A DNA stretch of 64,000 bases, from positions 310,001 through 374,000 of the forward strand of contig CAUJCU010000002.1 in the NCBI GenBank assembly GCA_963169745.1, given 5' to 3'. A program made the position numbers and the translations under genes. Under the pieces are notes generated by a model, which searched no databases, had not been told where the DNA came from, and saw only the letters and a list, made by a program, of their open reading frames with translations. The DNA is from Bacteroidota bacterium. Lineage in GTDB: Bacteria; Bacteroidota; Bacteroidia; UBA4408. Shown here piece by piece: positions 7,933 through 16,482 of the stretch (within the stretch, counting starts at the first letter, position 1; each line of letters opens with the position of its first letter).

Positions 7933-8754
7933 TTAAAATAGTTCAATATCGCGGAGCATAAGCTGACGATCTGATTCGCTCCATTTTGTTTCAAAAGTAA
8001 TAATGTTGGCAGCATCGGCAAAGGGAAGAGGTTTACTTTTTGCTGTTAAACGTATATAATGATGATTAAATATATTTAAAGCAATATGACAGGGTTTTAT
8101 ATCTCCATGCTGAATACTTCGCTGCTTGGAGCGCATATACAAATCAAAATCAGCGGCCTGAAGTCGTTCATCCCAAAGGCCAATTAAATCAATAGCCCTA
8201 CGAGTAAGAAACACACTATGGCCAACAAAACCTTCTTTAACCCCATTGTGAAACAGCCTGTCTCGGTTACTGCAAAATTTTTCCCAATCTCCATACATCA
8301 GCTTGTGCATAAGTTTTAATGATTGAACAGTATTAGGAAAAAGATTAATAAAATTTTTAGAAACATTCCATCTTCTTCTTAACTTACGAGAAGCCTCCTT
8401 GTGCTCTATTTGTTCTATGCCGCATGAGGTAACAATATCCAATTTATTGTATTGAATTGTTTCTAAAAGCAATTTATCCCAGTTTGGGCACACAATAATA
8501 TCATTGTTTAAAAAAGCTAATATTTCTCCTCGTGCTATTTTTATGCCTTGATTTTGACAGTATGGATAAGAATAATTGTGCTTGTTTCGAATAACCTTGG
8601 CTCCTGAGTTTTCAAAAAAATTAGCACTATCATCGGTGCTGGCATTATCAATTACAATCAACTCAAAAGGCAAGCTGCTATATTTTTTTAAGCTTTCAAC
8701 AAAAAGTTTGTTCATAGCCAATTGGTTGTGTACAGCCGTAATTATGCTTATCAT
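7933..8754 (-). CDS. Glycosyltransferase family 2
   Basis: A 273-residue GT-A fold glycosyltransferase. The N-terminal nucleotide-sugar binding part reads ISIITAVHNQ, then LIVIDNASTDDS and GEILAFLNNDIIV, where the NND stands at the metal-binding DxD position. A later segment GLWDERLQAADFDLYMR is typical of family 2 rhamnosyl/galactofuranosyl-type enzymes. No membrane segment, so it acts at the cytoplasmic side, adding a sugar to a glycan or glycoprotein. It stands alone, not in a polysaccharide cluster, with a TAnnTTTG box at 8773-8780. Donor and acceptor cannot be told from the sequence. Confidence 0.85.
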   Translation of the reverse strand: MISIITAVHNQLAMNKLFVESLKKYSSLPFELIVIDNASTDDSANFFENSGAKVIRNKHNYSYPYCQNQGIKIARGEILAFLNNDIIVCPNWDKLLLETIQYNKLDIVTSCGIEQIEHKEASRKLRRRWNVSKNFINLFPNTVQSLKLMHKLMYGDWEKFCSNRDRLFHNGVKEGFVGHSVFLTRRAIDLIGLWDERLQAADFDLYMRSKQRSIQHGDIKPCHIALNIFNHHYIRLTAKSKPLPFADAANIITFETKWSESDRQLMLRDIELF

Positions 8755-8772
8755 GAAATTGTGTTATGGAAA

Positions 8773-8780
8773 CAAAAATA
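8773..8780 (-). promoter_or_regulatory. Candidate -7 box for the glycosyltransferase
   Basis: TATTTTTG on the minus strand, 18 bases upstream of the ATG at 8754, fits TAnnTTTG. The -33 element is not clear. Confidence 0.4.
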
Positions 8781-8872
8781 AAGCTTATATTAATTTCTTA
8801 ATAATTCATTTATTGTTTCTCTTACTCATTGCTTACTTCACACTTCTATTTAACAGAATACTTATCTTTAAT

Positions 8873-11356
8873 TTAGAATCCTGTTCCATCATCTCCCTTA
8901 TATTCGTTTTCTTTATTTTTATTTTTTCTGGAATTAAATTCCATAGTTCCAAAGCGGTAATTAAAAGTTAGTGTAAAAACTTGTGTTTCCCACTTATGAG
9001 TTGATTCTTGATTAAAATTACTGCCGTTGGTAACTACTTTAAATCTACGTGTATTTAGTATATCTGTCCCCCCCAGCGTAATAGTTCCTTTATTTTTAAG
9101 TATGTCTTTTTTTAGCGCTATGTCAACTCCATACATTGGAAAAATTGTTCCTTGTGCAATAATATTTTTGGCATTATACATTCCACTGGCCTGAACCGAC
9201 CATCCTTTTCCTATTAATAAATTTGTTAAAAATCGGGCATTCCAACTTAAGTTAGAGTTATTAATTTCACCATCTTGATTAGTACCTTGTATAACTGTAT
9301 TAAACCCATTGATATTTGCAGTTACATTCCACCATTTAAATAGGTCTATTCGTGTTACCGTTTCAATCCCCGTATTTTCGCTAGTTCCAAAATTAGCAAA
9401 TGTGACAATTGTTTGATTGGATTGATTCACTAATATATTTCGCATTATAAGATCAACTGTTTTACGATAAAAGACAGTAGTTGAAAAATTAATTTTATTA
9501 AAATTATAGAGGTATGACAATTCAAAATTATGTGTGTATTCGGGTTTTAAATAAGGATTTCCGGTTCTTAGCATTAACGGGTTGCTGTAATTAGTAAATG
9601 GTGATAGTTGTTGTGTTCCAGGTCTATTAATACGCCTTCCATAATTAAATTGCACTTCTGAATGGTCATTGAGCTTACGATTGATAAAAGCACTAGGAAA
9701 CACATTAAAATAATGGTTTTTATAGGATACTGCATTATTAACCAGTGTAAAATCTGTTTGTGCTTGTTCGGCACGCAAGCCTGCTTTATAAGACCATTTT
9801 CCGAATGAGCTGCTAAAACTGGTATAGGCTGCATAAATAAACTCTTTATAGATAAATTTATTATTCAAACTATCATCAGGCAGGTAGCTATTTTGAGCAG
9901 TATTATATGTTTCGGAAAAGAATGTATTATCGATAGTGCGATTTGTGTTTTTAAGCCCGCTTTCTATTTTACCATTTTTAAACAATGTACTTTCAAAATC
10001 AATCATATTAGAGTTAATGCTGAATAAAGTTTGAGTATTGTTATTTTGGTAATTCCAGTAGGGAGTTACCTCACTATAATTATTCCATTTATTTTCCTGC
10101 TCGTATGCTGATTTTGATTGGTTCTTATTAGCCGAAAAATTGCTTTCTGCTGTTAATAAAGCTCCGGGTTTATTAAATTTTTGACGATAATTTAAGTTAT
10201 AATCTTGAGTTATTCCAGAAGAAGGATCTTTTGAATACCTATTAAATGCTGATTGTAAGTCGTTTTTTGAATTTTTAATTTTATTTTCAAGTAATACGTA
10301 TCTGGTTCCATCATCATAGTTCAAAGTAGCACTTCCGCCCAATGTAATTTGCTTATTCAAGTTAAAATCTACTCCCAGTTTAGCATTGTGATTACGCCCT
10401 ACTCCATTGGAGTTACTGTTTTGATACATATAGCTAGCTGTATCTTCAATATAATTTATCCGATTAATACCACTCATCCCTTTACGCTCATTATATCTAA
10501 AGCTATAGTTTGAGTAAAAATTTATTTTATCTTTTCTGAAATTATAGGTTACATTAGTATTATATTTATTATGTGAACCTGCACTAATTGTGGCGCTTCC
10601 ATTAGTTCCTTGCAATTTGTTTTTTTTTAGTATAATATTAATAATTCCACTCATTCCATCAGGGTCATATTTAGCAGATGGGTTGGTAATTACTTCAACC
10701 GTTTCAATAGCACTTGCAGGTATTCCAGCTAAAATTCCTGATCGTCCAGCACCGGTCATACCACTTGGACGACCATCAATTAGAATTGTTACATTGCCAC
10801 TGCCGCGCAAACTAATATTACCATCAACATCTACATTAACAGTAGGTACTTGAGAGAGCACGTCTGTTGCCGAACCGCCATTGGCTATTGCTAACTTTTC
10901 AGCATCAAAAACTTTTTTATCAATCGTATTTTTAACTATATCTTGCTGCGCCTCAACAGTAACAGCATTTAATACCTTTTCGTTTGAGTTTAGTTTTAGA
11001 GTACCTAAATTATGCTCTTCTCCGCTCTTAATTCTTAAACTATCTATTATCAATGTTTTGTAACCCATAAAAGCAATACTTATTTTATAGATACCAGGTC
11101 GTGATATTGACAATTCAAATACCCCTTTTTCATTGGTTATAATACCACCTACTAAGGTATCTTTAGGCATTCGAAATAAAGATACTGTTGCAAATTCAAT
11201 GGTTTCATTGGTTGCTTGATCGACTACAGATCCTATAAGTAAAGCGGGTGAAATTGAAGGGTTTCCACCGGGTTTGTTATTCCACTGCTGTGCATTACAT
11301 ATATCCGCGGTAATAACTACTATTAAAATTAGAAAAATAAAACTTTTAAAACGCAT
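8873..11356 (-). CDS. TonB receptor-like outer-membrane beta-barrel protein
   Basis: An 827-residue outer-membrane protein. A signal peptide (to about residue 22) precedes a carboxypeptidase-regulatory-like Ig domain (about 38-125), a plug-like domain (about 130-235, with VTILIDGRPSG and SAKYDPDGMSGIINI) and a long beta-barrel (about 240-827) of the OMP_b-brl_3 kind found in Bacteroidota. Such proteins take up ligands by TonB energy or act as cargo pores. No SusD partner gene is next to it, so a glycan-uptake role is not supported; siderophore, metal or peptide are all possible. A -7 box TACCTTTG ends five bases before the start codon. The ExbB/ExbD/TonB operon at 14949-17978 could power it. 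Confidence 0.88.
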   Translation of the reverse strand: MRFKSFIFLILIVVITADICNAQQWNNKPGGNPSISPALLIGSVVDQATNETIEFATVSLFRMPKDTLVGGIITNEKGVFELSISRPGIYKISIAFMGYKTLIIDSLRIKSGEEHNLGTLKLNSNEKVLNAVTVEAQQDIVKNTIDKKVFDAEKLAIANGGSATDVLSQVPTVNVDVDGNISLRGSGNVTILIDGRPSGMTGAGRSGILAGIPASAIETVEVITNPSAKYDPDGMSGIINIILKKNKLQGTNGSATISAGSHNKYNTNVTYNFRKDKINFYSNYSFRYNERKGMSGINRINYIEDTASYMYQNSNSNGVGRNHNAKLGVDFNLNKQITLGGSATLNYDDGTRYVLLENKIKNSKNDLQSAFNRYSKDPSSGITQDYNLNYRQKFNKPGALLTAESNFSANKNQSKSAYEQENKWNNYSEVTPYWNYQNNNTQTLFSINSNMIDFESTLFKNGKIESGLKNTNRTIDNTFFSETYNTAQNSYLPDDSLNNKFIYKEFIYAAYTSFSSSFGKWSYKAGLRAEQAQTDFTLVNNAVSYKNHYFNVFPSAFINRKLNDHSEVQFNYGRRINRPGTQQLSPFTNYSNPLMLRTGNPYLKPEYTHNFELSYLYNFNKINFSTTVFYRKTVDLIMRNILVNQSNQTIVTFANFGTSENTGIETVTRIDLFKWWNVTANINGFNTVIQGTNQDGEINNSNLSWNARFLTNLLIGKGWSVQASGMYNAKNIIAQGTIFPMYGVDIALKKDILKNKGTITLGGTDILNTRRFKVVTNGSNFNQESTHKWETQVFTLTFNYRFGTMEFNSRKNKNKENEYKGDDGTGF

Positions 11357-11361
11357 GCTTA

Positions 11362-11369
11362 CAAAGGTA
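11362..11369 (-). promoter_or_regulatory. -7 box close to the receptor start codon
   Basis: TACCTTTG on the minus strand, perfect for TAnnTTTG, with only five bases between it and the ATG at 11356. Transcription would start at or next to the start codon, so the mRNA would have almost no leader. The -33 element is weak. Confidence 0.4.
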
Positions 11370-11509
11370 ACTCAAAGCTAAAACTATGAATGTTAAATAT
11401 TAAAAAACCGTTATGATACGATATATTGAAGCGTTGAGCATTTTAATTGGACGTTTAAGATTCAGAATCAACTATAACAACTCATTTATGGTACATTGAT
11501 ATGACTTTA

Positions 11510-12736
11510 TTACTGTAGTTTTTGAATACATGCCATATAAAATCCATCATAACCTTGCGAAGGCATAACATTTTGTTGTTGTATTAGGCGATAATGATCC
11601 GCATTCTCTCTCAAAAAAAAATTAACTTGTTTCTGGTTCTCAGAGGGCAAAATACTGCAAGTAGCATATACCAATAATCCACCGGGTTTCAACATATCGG
11701 TGTAATATTGTAAAATAAATTGTTGGGTTTTCTGAAGTTCAGTAACAGCAGCTCTGTGCAGTTTCCACTTAGTATCCGGATTTCTTTTTAATACCCCCAA
11801 GCCAGAACAAGGGACATCTAGCAATAAGCGATCGGCTTTATGGTGTAGTTTTTTCAACAAATCTTCATGAACAAGCCTGGTTTCAATTATCCCAATTCCG
11901 GCCTTTTGTGCTCTTCTTCTTAGTTCCTGTAACTTTGGGGCTTCTTTATCTAATGCTAATATATAGCCCTTATTTCGCATTAGCGATGCAATATGAAGCG
12001 ACTTGCCTCCTGCTCCGGCACAAGCATCAATTACATACATACCAGGTTGCACCTGAAGATATGGGGCTACTAATTGAGATGCTGCATCTTGTATTTCAAA
12101 CAAACCGTTTTGGTAACTTTTTAACGGAGATAATGCTTGCCTTTTTACGAGCTTCAAGGGTGGGTTTAATTCATGATCGTTGTAAAAGCTATCAATTACT
12201 GTTTGAACCTCAATACCATCTTTATTGAGTTTTGAGATTAATTCTTGCTGATTGGTTTTTAAACTATTTAATCTAATAAACACCTCGGCTTCGTTGTTTA
12301 ATGCGTTGATTTCCTTTTCCCACACAAACTCACCAAGTTCTTCAACACCCATTTGATCTAACCACTCGGGAATAGACGATTTAATAGCTCTTGAATGAAC
12401 TGTACTTTTTAGTTGTTCTTGAATAAAGTGACTATTTATTTGACCAAACTCTTCCCAAAGGGGCAATTCATACCCTTTTGATATATGAGCAACAGCAAAA
12501 AGAGCGTAGTAAACAACAGATTTATTTTTAGCCTCTGGGTTAATGCAGGCCAAATAATAGCGATACCAGCGAACAATATCGTAAATATAAGAAGCTACAA
12601 ACTTACGATCGCGGGAACCCCAACGTGTATCGCTTTTTAAAATATTTTCAACCACATCGGCAGCATGCCGTTCCTGCTCAAAAATTTTTTCAACTGACTG
12701 CGCAACAGCCTTTACTAAATTAGGAAATAGCCTCAT
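11510..12736 (-). CDS. RsmB/NOP family RNA (cytosine-5) methyltransferase
   Basis: A 408-residue SAM-dependent RNA m5C methyltransferase. The N-terminal 140 residues are helical and NusB-like. The SAM site is DACAGAGGKSLHIA. The two catalytic cysteines of the family are present: C310 in DVPCSGLG and C360 in YATCSILPSEN, the latter serving as nucleophile in characterised RsmB. The likely substrate is rRNA or tRNA; E. coli RsmB modifies 16S C967, but orthology of the Bacteroidota proteins to RsmB is uncertain, so no symbol is given. It is divergent from the META-domain gene. Confidence 0.9.
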   Translation of the reverse strand: MRLFPNLVKAVAQSVEKIFEQERHAADVVENILKSDTRWGSRDRKFVASYIYDIVRWYRYYLACINPEAKNKSVVYYALFAVAHISKGYELPLWEEFGQINSHFIQEQLKSTVHSRAIKSSIPEWLDQMGVEELGEFVWEKEINALNNEAEVFIRLNSLKTNQQELISKLNKDGIEVQTVIDSFYNDHELNPPLKLVKRQALSPLKSYQNGLFEIQDAASQLVAPYLQVQPGMYVIDACAGAGGKSLHIASLMRNKGYILALDKEAPKLQELRRRAQKAGIGIIETRLVHEDLLKKLHHKADRLLLDVPCSGLGVLKRNPDTKWKLHRAAVTELQKTQQFILQYYTDMLKPGGLLVYATCSILPSENQKQVNFFLRENADHYRLIQQQNVMPSQGYDGFYMACIQKLQ

Positions 12737-12831
12737 ATATCATACATCAATTTAATAAAGTAAATAAAATATTTAGGAAACAAACATCTTCAAAATAATG
12801 CACACGAATATAAACACTTCTAAAAAATTAG

Positions 12832-12839
12832 TATGTTTG
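12832..12839 (+). promoter_or_regulatory. Candidate -7 box for the META-domain gene
   Basis: TATGTTTG fits TAnnTTTG and lies 71 bases before the ATG at 12911. No clear -33 element. Confidence 0.35.
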
Positions 12840-12910
12840 TACTAATAGGTGTATTTCAATTATATAAAAGTGATTTACATTAAAATTATTTTTCTAAATA
12901 CTTAACTATA

Positions 12911-13321
12911 ATGAAAAAGATTCTTGCTCTTCTAATTGTGGTTCTTTCCCATAGTATATATGCTTATGCTGAAAAGGACAAAGAAACTACTCCACTTACC
13001 GAAACACATTGGGTGCTTACCAACCTGAATACGAAAGTAATTTCAAAAAATGAAGAAGGGATGGAAAGCTTTATTATTTTTTCGAATGATAAATCATTTA
13101 GTGGTTTTGCCGGTTGCAATAAGTATCAAGGAGTTTATAGCTCAGAAAAAGGGAAAATAAGCTGTGGTAAAATTGGTATTACGCGAATGGCCTGCGAAGA
13201 CAGTAATAATGAAGAAGAGTTTATTAAATTCTTAAACAAAGTAAAAAGCTATAAAATTACTGACAAGCAACTTGTATTAAAGGGGAAAGGAAAGAAAATT
13301 GCAATTTTTGAAGCAAAATAA
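12911..13321 (+). CDS. META domain-containing exported protein (HslJ-like)
   Basis: A 136-residue protein with a signal peptide (about residues 1-20). The rest is a META domain: THWVLTNL, the core FAGCNKYQGVYSSEKGKI, GITRMACED, and a final strand VLKGKGKKIAIFEAK. META domains occur in HslJ, an E. coli outer-membrane-associated protein linked to novobiocin resistance, and in stress or motility-linked proteins. The precise role is unknown; a periplasmic stress or binding role is possible. It converges with the fluoride channel gene. Confidence 0.85.
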   Translation: MKKILALLIVVLSHSIYAYAEKDKETTPLTETHWVLTNLNTKVISKNEEGMESFIIFSNDKSFSGFAGCNKYQGVYSSEKGKISCGKIGITRMACEDSNNEEEFIKFLNKVKSYKITDKQLVLKGKGKKIAIFEAK

Positions 13322-13345
13322 ACAATTGAACTTTTTTTGCTTGTA

Positions 13346-13720
13346 TTATGCTTTTGAGCCTAAATACCCTAAATAAACAGCTACTGTTCCAAGTATTACG
13401 CTAATAAAAATATAAAAGACTGCATTCAAAAAGCGGCCTTGATCTATATAAACGAAATTTTCGAAAGCAAAGGCCGAGAATGTTGTAAATCCCCCACAAA
13501 ACCCAGTTATAAGTAATAACTTAGAGTATTGGGTTAAAGTTATATTTCGGCTTGAATAACCCATTAATAATCCCATTATTAAACAGCCTATCACATTTAC
13601 TAATAAAGTCCACCAAGGGAAAGATGCTCCCCAAACTTTTTGAGAAAAATAAGATATGAGATACCGTAAGCAACTTCCAGTTGCTCCTCCTACTCCAACT
13701 ACCAAAAGGGATTTTAACAA
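13346..13720 (-). CDS. crcB: Fluoride ion channel FluC/CrcB
   Basis: A 124-residue protein with four transmembrane segments, the usual CrcB/FluC size. FluC dimers export fluoride by passive flow. The signature GGFTTFSAFAFE is at residues 76-87, and the N-terminus has VGVGGATGSCLRY. The start is a TTG at 13718-13720, because a TAA lies two codons upstream in frame and no ATG fits. I see no fluoride riboswitch upstream; the space is filled by a hairpin and tRNA-Cys. Confidence 0.92.
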   Translation of the reverse strand: MLKSLLVVGVGGATGSCLRYLISYFSQKVWGASFPWWTLLVNVIGCLIMGLLMGYSSRNITLTQYSKLLLITGFCGGFTTFSAFAFENFVYIDQGRFLNAVFYIFISVILGTVAVYLGYLGSKA

Positions 13721-13735
13721 TGTTTACTCTTATAA

Positions 13736-13772
13736 AATAATAAGTGATTAGAATTATCTAATCACTTATTAT
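13736..13772 (-). terminator. Perfect inverted repeat after tRNA-Cys
   Basis: AATAATAAGTGATTAGA (13736-13752) is exactly repeated in inverse at 13757-13773 around a 4-base loop. It abuts the CCA end of tRNA-Cys, sharing one base with it. It ends the tRNA transcript and separates it from crcB; the AT-rich tail TTATTTTATAAG replaces a strict T run. Confidence 0.6.
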
Positions 13773-13846
13773 TGGAGGTCTCGAGCGGATTTGAACCGCT
13801 GTACAAGGTTTTGCAGACCTCTGCCTAACCGCTCGGCCACGAGACC
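13773..13846 (-). tRNA. tRNA-Cys (GCA)
   Basis: Minus strand from 13846: acceptor GGTCTCG pairs with CGAGACC, followed by discriminator T and an encoded CCA. The anticodon loop CTGCAAA, flanked by GAGGT and ACCTT, gives anticodon GCA. The T-loop region GGTTCAAATCC is standard. 74 nt including CCA, with a normal short variable loop. Confidence 0.97.
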
Positions 13847-14015
13847 ATGTTTTATTAAGGACTGCAAAATTAATAAATTTACCAACAATACAAAAGCCCT
13901 ATAAAAAATTAAGCTATTTTTCTTTATTTTAAGGGAGTACCTGCTGCATTAATTAAGCTCAAATACAAACGTTGTTTTATTTGGAAAGATAATATTTGTT
14001 ACTTTGTAAAAAAAT

Positions 14016-14897
14016 ATGACACATAAGTCCGGTTTTGTAAATATTATAGGGAAACCTAATGCAGGGAAATCAACCTTAATGAATATTTTGGTGGGTGAAA
14101 AATTGAGCATTATAACCTCAAAAGCACAAACAACCCGGCATAGAATTTTGGGTATAGTTAGTACCGATGCCTATCAGATTGTTTTTTCGGACACCCCGGG
14201 AATTTTAACGCCTCACTATAAAATGCATGAACTTATGATGAAGTTTGTGTACACCGCCTTAAGTGATGCTGATATTTTATTACTAATTATTGATGCAGCT
14301 GCTAATGATAGTTTGGATGATGAGTTGCTATTAAAGCTGAAAGGAAAAGGAGGCAAAGTGTTGGTGCTTTTAAACAAAATAGATTTATTAAAGCCCGAGG
14401 CACTAGAGCAGGTTAGTCAAAAGTGGGCTTTGATGCTACCCTTAGCTGAAATTATTCCGATATCAGCTTTAGAAAATTTTAATACCGAATATTTAATGAA
14501 GCGTATTGTGGCACACTTACCTCAATCACCTGCATACTATGATAAAGAACAACTTACCGATAAACCTGAAAAGTTTTTTGTGAGTGAAATTATTCGTGAA
14601 AAAATCTTGTTACATTATGAAAAGGAAATACCATACAGTTGTGAGGTTTATGTAGAGAGTTTTAAAGACGAACCCGGCATCTTAAAGATAAGGGCTATAA
14701 TTTTTGTTTCACGAGAGTCACAAAAGGGGATTATAATTGGCCACCAAGGTTCGAGTTTAAAACGAGTAGGAACTCAAGCTCGAATAGATATAGAAAAGTT
14801 TTTCGATAAGAAAGTATTCTTAGAGCTATTCGTAAAAGTTAAAAAGGACTGGCGCAATAATGATTACCTGTTAAGGCAATTTGGATACGAGGAATAA
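14016..14897 (+). CDS. era: GTPase Era
   Basis: A 293-residue Era protein, normal length. It is a GTP-binding ribosome assembly factor that binds the 3' end of 16S rRNA. G1 is GKPNAGKST (residues 12-20), G3 is DTPG (59-62), G4 is NKID (about 121-124), and G5 is SALE. The C-terminal KH domain follows from about residue 200 with IIGHQGSSLKRVG. The ATG at 14016 fits well; a near-consensus -7 region lies around 13999-14006 but does not match exactly. It ends in a strong hairpin shared with the convergent tonB gene. Confidence 0.97.
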   Translation: MTHKSGFVNIIGKPNAGKSTLMNILVGEKLSIITSKAQTTRHRILGIVSTDAYQIVFSDTPGILTPHYKMHELMMKFVYTALSDADILLLIIDAAANDSLDDELLLKLKGKGGKVLVLLNKIDLLKPEALEQVSQKWALMLPLAEIIPISALENFNTEYLMKRIVAHLPQSPAYYDKEQLTDKPEKFFVSEIIREKILLHYEKEIPYSCEVYVESFKDEPGILKIRAIIFVSRESQKGIIIGHQGSSLKRVGTQARIDIEKFFDKKVFLELFVKVKKDWRNNDYLLRQFGYEE

Positions 14898-14900
14898 AAG

Positions 14901-14933
14901 ATAGGAGAAAAGACCTCTGATCTTTTCTCCTAT
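14901..14933. terminator. Bidirectional terminator between era and tonB
   Basis: ATAGGAGAAAAGA (14901-14913) and TCTTTTCTCCTAT (14921-14933) form a perfect 13-bp stem with a 7-base loop. It lies 4 bases after the era stop and 15 before the tonB stop and can serve both convergent genes. Confidence 0.75.
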
Positions 14934-14948
14934 TATATTGAGGAATTT

Positions 14949-15776
14949 TTATCTTAAAACAAACTTAACCGGAAGTGTAAACTGAACAGAAGCCGGGCGT
15001 CCGTTTTGCTTACCAATACTCCAATGAGGCATATTTTGAATAACCCTTACAGCTTCTTTGTCTAAACCAGCACCTCCTTTTACACCACGTTTAACTTCTA
15101 CATTAGATACTTTTCCTTCTTTATTGATAACAAAATAAACATAAACTGTTCCTGAAATTCCGGCATCTTTTTCCATGGCAGGATAGTTAATATTCTTACT
15201 TAAGTATTTAAAAAGTGCCTCTTCTCCACCCGGGAAAGCGGGCATTTCTTCTACTGAGATAAAAGGAGTTTCCGGGTTTTCATTAACAACGGCCCCTGTT
15301 CCTGAAGTTTCCGGAATAATAATTTCTTCATTCCCTGTTCCTTCCTGGGTTACTGTTGAAATTTGAGTTTCTGTTTCTTGAGTGATAATTGGAGTTTCTT
15401 CCTGAACTTCCTCATCCACAACTACCGGGGGCGTAAATTTAATAGTTTCCATAAGCGGTGGTGGTGGTGGTGGTGGTGGTGGCGGTGGTTCCGTTTCATC
15501 AACCGGAGGTGGGGCTTCCAAATCTATTTGAGTCATATCCATTTCTACCATTTGTTCATCGTTGGTCCTATCACTTAAGAAGGCCATTATTTTAGGAATA
15601 GATATTAATAGCACAAATGAAACACAACTTATCAAGAGTGCTGTACTTACATAAGAATTATACCTTTTACGAATATCGTAAGCCCCATAATCCTTGTGCC
15701 GCCCTTCAAAAACCAGATTATTACGGGTTTCAGAAACAACATTTTCCCAATTATCAAACATCGAATTATTTGCCAT
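14949..15776 (-). CDS. tonB: TonB family energy transducer
   Basis: A 275-residue TonB protein of the Bacteroidota kind. An N-terminal cytoplasmic segment with NLVFEGRHKDYGAYDIRKRYN precedes one membrane helix (about 46-66), then a proline-rich periplasmic linker with an unbroken run of 11 prolines, then acidic and Thr/Glu-rich stretches. The C-terminal TonB domain (about residues 180-275) has the family marks FPGGEEALFKYLSKNINYP and GTVYVYFVI. It transmits proton-motive force from ExbB/ExbD to outer-membrane receptors. It is the last gene of an exbB-exbD-exbD-tonB operon and ends at a shared terminator. Confidence 0.93.
   Translation of the reverse strand: MANNSMFDNWENVVSETRNNLVFEGRHKDYGAYDIRKRYNSYVSTALLISCVSFVLLISIPKIMAFLSDRTNDEQMVEMDMTQIDLEAPPPVDETEPPPPPPPPPPPLMETIKFTPPVVVDEEVQEETPIITQETETQISTVTQEGTGNEEIIIPETSGTGAVVNENPETPFISVEEMPAFPGGEEALFKYLSKNINYPAMEKDAGISGTVYVYFVINKEGKVSNVEVKRGVKGGAGLDKEAVRVIQNMPHWSIGKQNGRPASVQFTLPVKFVLR
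15456..15488. repeat. Triplet microsatellite encoding the TonB polyproline run
   Basis: Eleven tandem triplets on the plus strand (CGG, eight TGG, CGG, TGG) are the reverse complement of eleven proline codons in tonB. Eight in a row are identical, which favours slippage in whole-codon steps that keep the frame and change only linker length. Confidence 0.85.
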
Positions 15777-15796
15777 TTTTTACTTTTTTTGAATTG

Positions 15797-16435
15797 TTAT
15801 TTGGCTCCTGCAGCAGTTACTAACTCAAACTCAGCAGGCATCATATCAACTACGGCATATTTTCCAACCTGACATATATTTAATTCATCAATCAGATCAA
15901 TCACATTTCTATATAAGGCTTTATCATCAGCTTTAATAAGTACTGTTAATGCCCCTTTGCTCCCTTTGGCATTTACAACCAAACGTTTATATGTTGAATC
16001 TGCAATTTCTCTTGATTTGAGTTGTTCTGTAAGTTTATTAACTTCTTCAACAGTAGAGCGGTTTTTATCTAATAAGAGCTTCCGTAATCCATCTTTAGAA
16101 AAGTTAGTTTTTTCGAGTGTAGTTGCGGGATTCCCTTTATCATTTCCAGCAGGATAAAACTCTCCATAATAGTAATAAATAGAATTATCTTTACTCATAA
16201 TAAAAGTTAGCGCATTATTAACTTTTTGGCGTTGATCGTCCGATTTCGGTTCAGCCGGAAAGTTAATTTCCATGGTTTTAGCTTTGTTAAATGTTGAAGT
16301 CATTACAAAGAATGTCAACAGTAAGAAGGCCAAATCCACCATAGGGGTCATGTCAATGCGAGTGGATAATTTTTTTGCACGCTTTTTATCGTGTTTGCCG
16401 TGGCCACCACCATCACCGGTATTTACTTCAGCCAT
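15797..16435 (-). CDS. exbD: ExbD-type biopolymer transporter (second copy)
   Basis: A 212-residue ExbD/TolR-family protein. The single N-terminal membrane helix carries the key aspartate in IDMTPMVDLAFLLLTFFVM. The N-terminus is unusually rich in Gly, His and Lys (GGGHGKHDKKRAKK). The periplasmic part is longer than in E. coli ExbD (about 140 residues) because of an insertion, and ends with the folded segment NICQVGKYAVVDMMPAEFEL. With ExbB it forms the proton channel that energises TonB. It lies 47 bases after the other exbD and 20 bases before tonB. Which ExbD copy pairs with TonB is not visible. Confidence 0.92.
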   Translation of the reverse strand: MAEVNTGDGGGHGKHDKKRAKKLSTRIDMTPMVDLAFLLLTFFVMTSTFNKAKTMEINFPAEPKSDDQRQKVNNALTFIMSKDNSIYYYYGEFYPAGNDKGNPATTLEKTNFSKDGLRKLLLDKNRSTVEEVNKLTEQLKSREIADSTYKRLVVNAKGSKGALTVLIKADDKALYRNVIDLIDELNICQVGKYAVVDMMPAEFELVTAAGAK

Positions 16436-16482
16436 GTATTAAATATTTTTATGTTTTATAAGAATCATCACTTAATTCGTTT

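Noticed and set aside
8576-8971. 131-codon frame between the glycosyltransferase and the TonB receptor-like gene
   Set aside because: It overlaps both real genes on the other strand and has no homologous look.
13721-13772. Fluoride riboswitch before crcB
   Set aside because: The space holds only an AT-rich terminator hairpin behind tRNA-Cys; the conserved riboswitch core is not present.
13999-14006. Promoter box TTACTTTG before era
   Set aside because: It differs from TAnnTTTG in the second base and the -33 spacing is wrong, so I did not list it as a feature.
15363-15578. Tryptophan-rich frame opposite tonB
   Set aside because: It is the mirror of the proline codon repeat and has no other coding sign.
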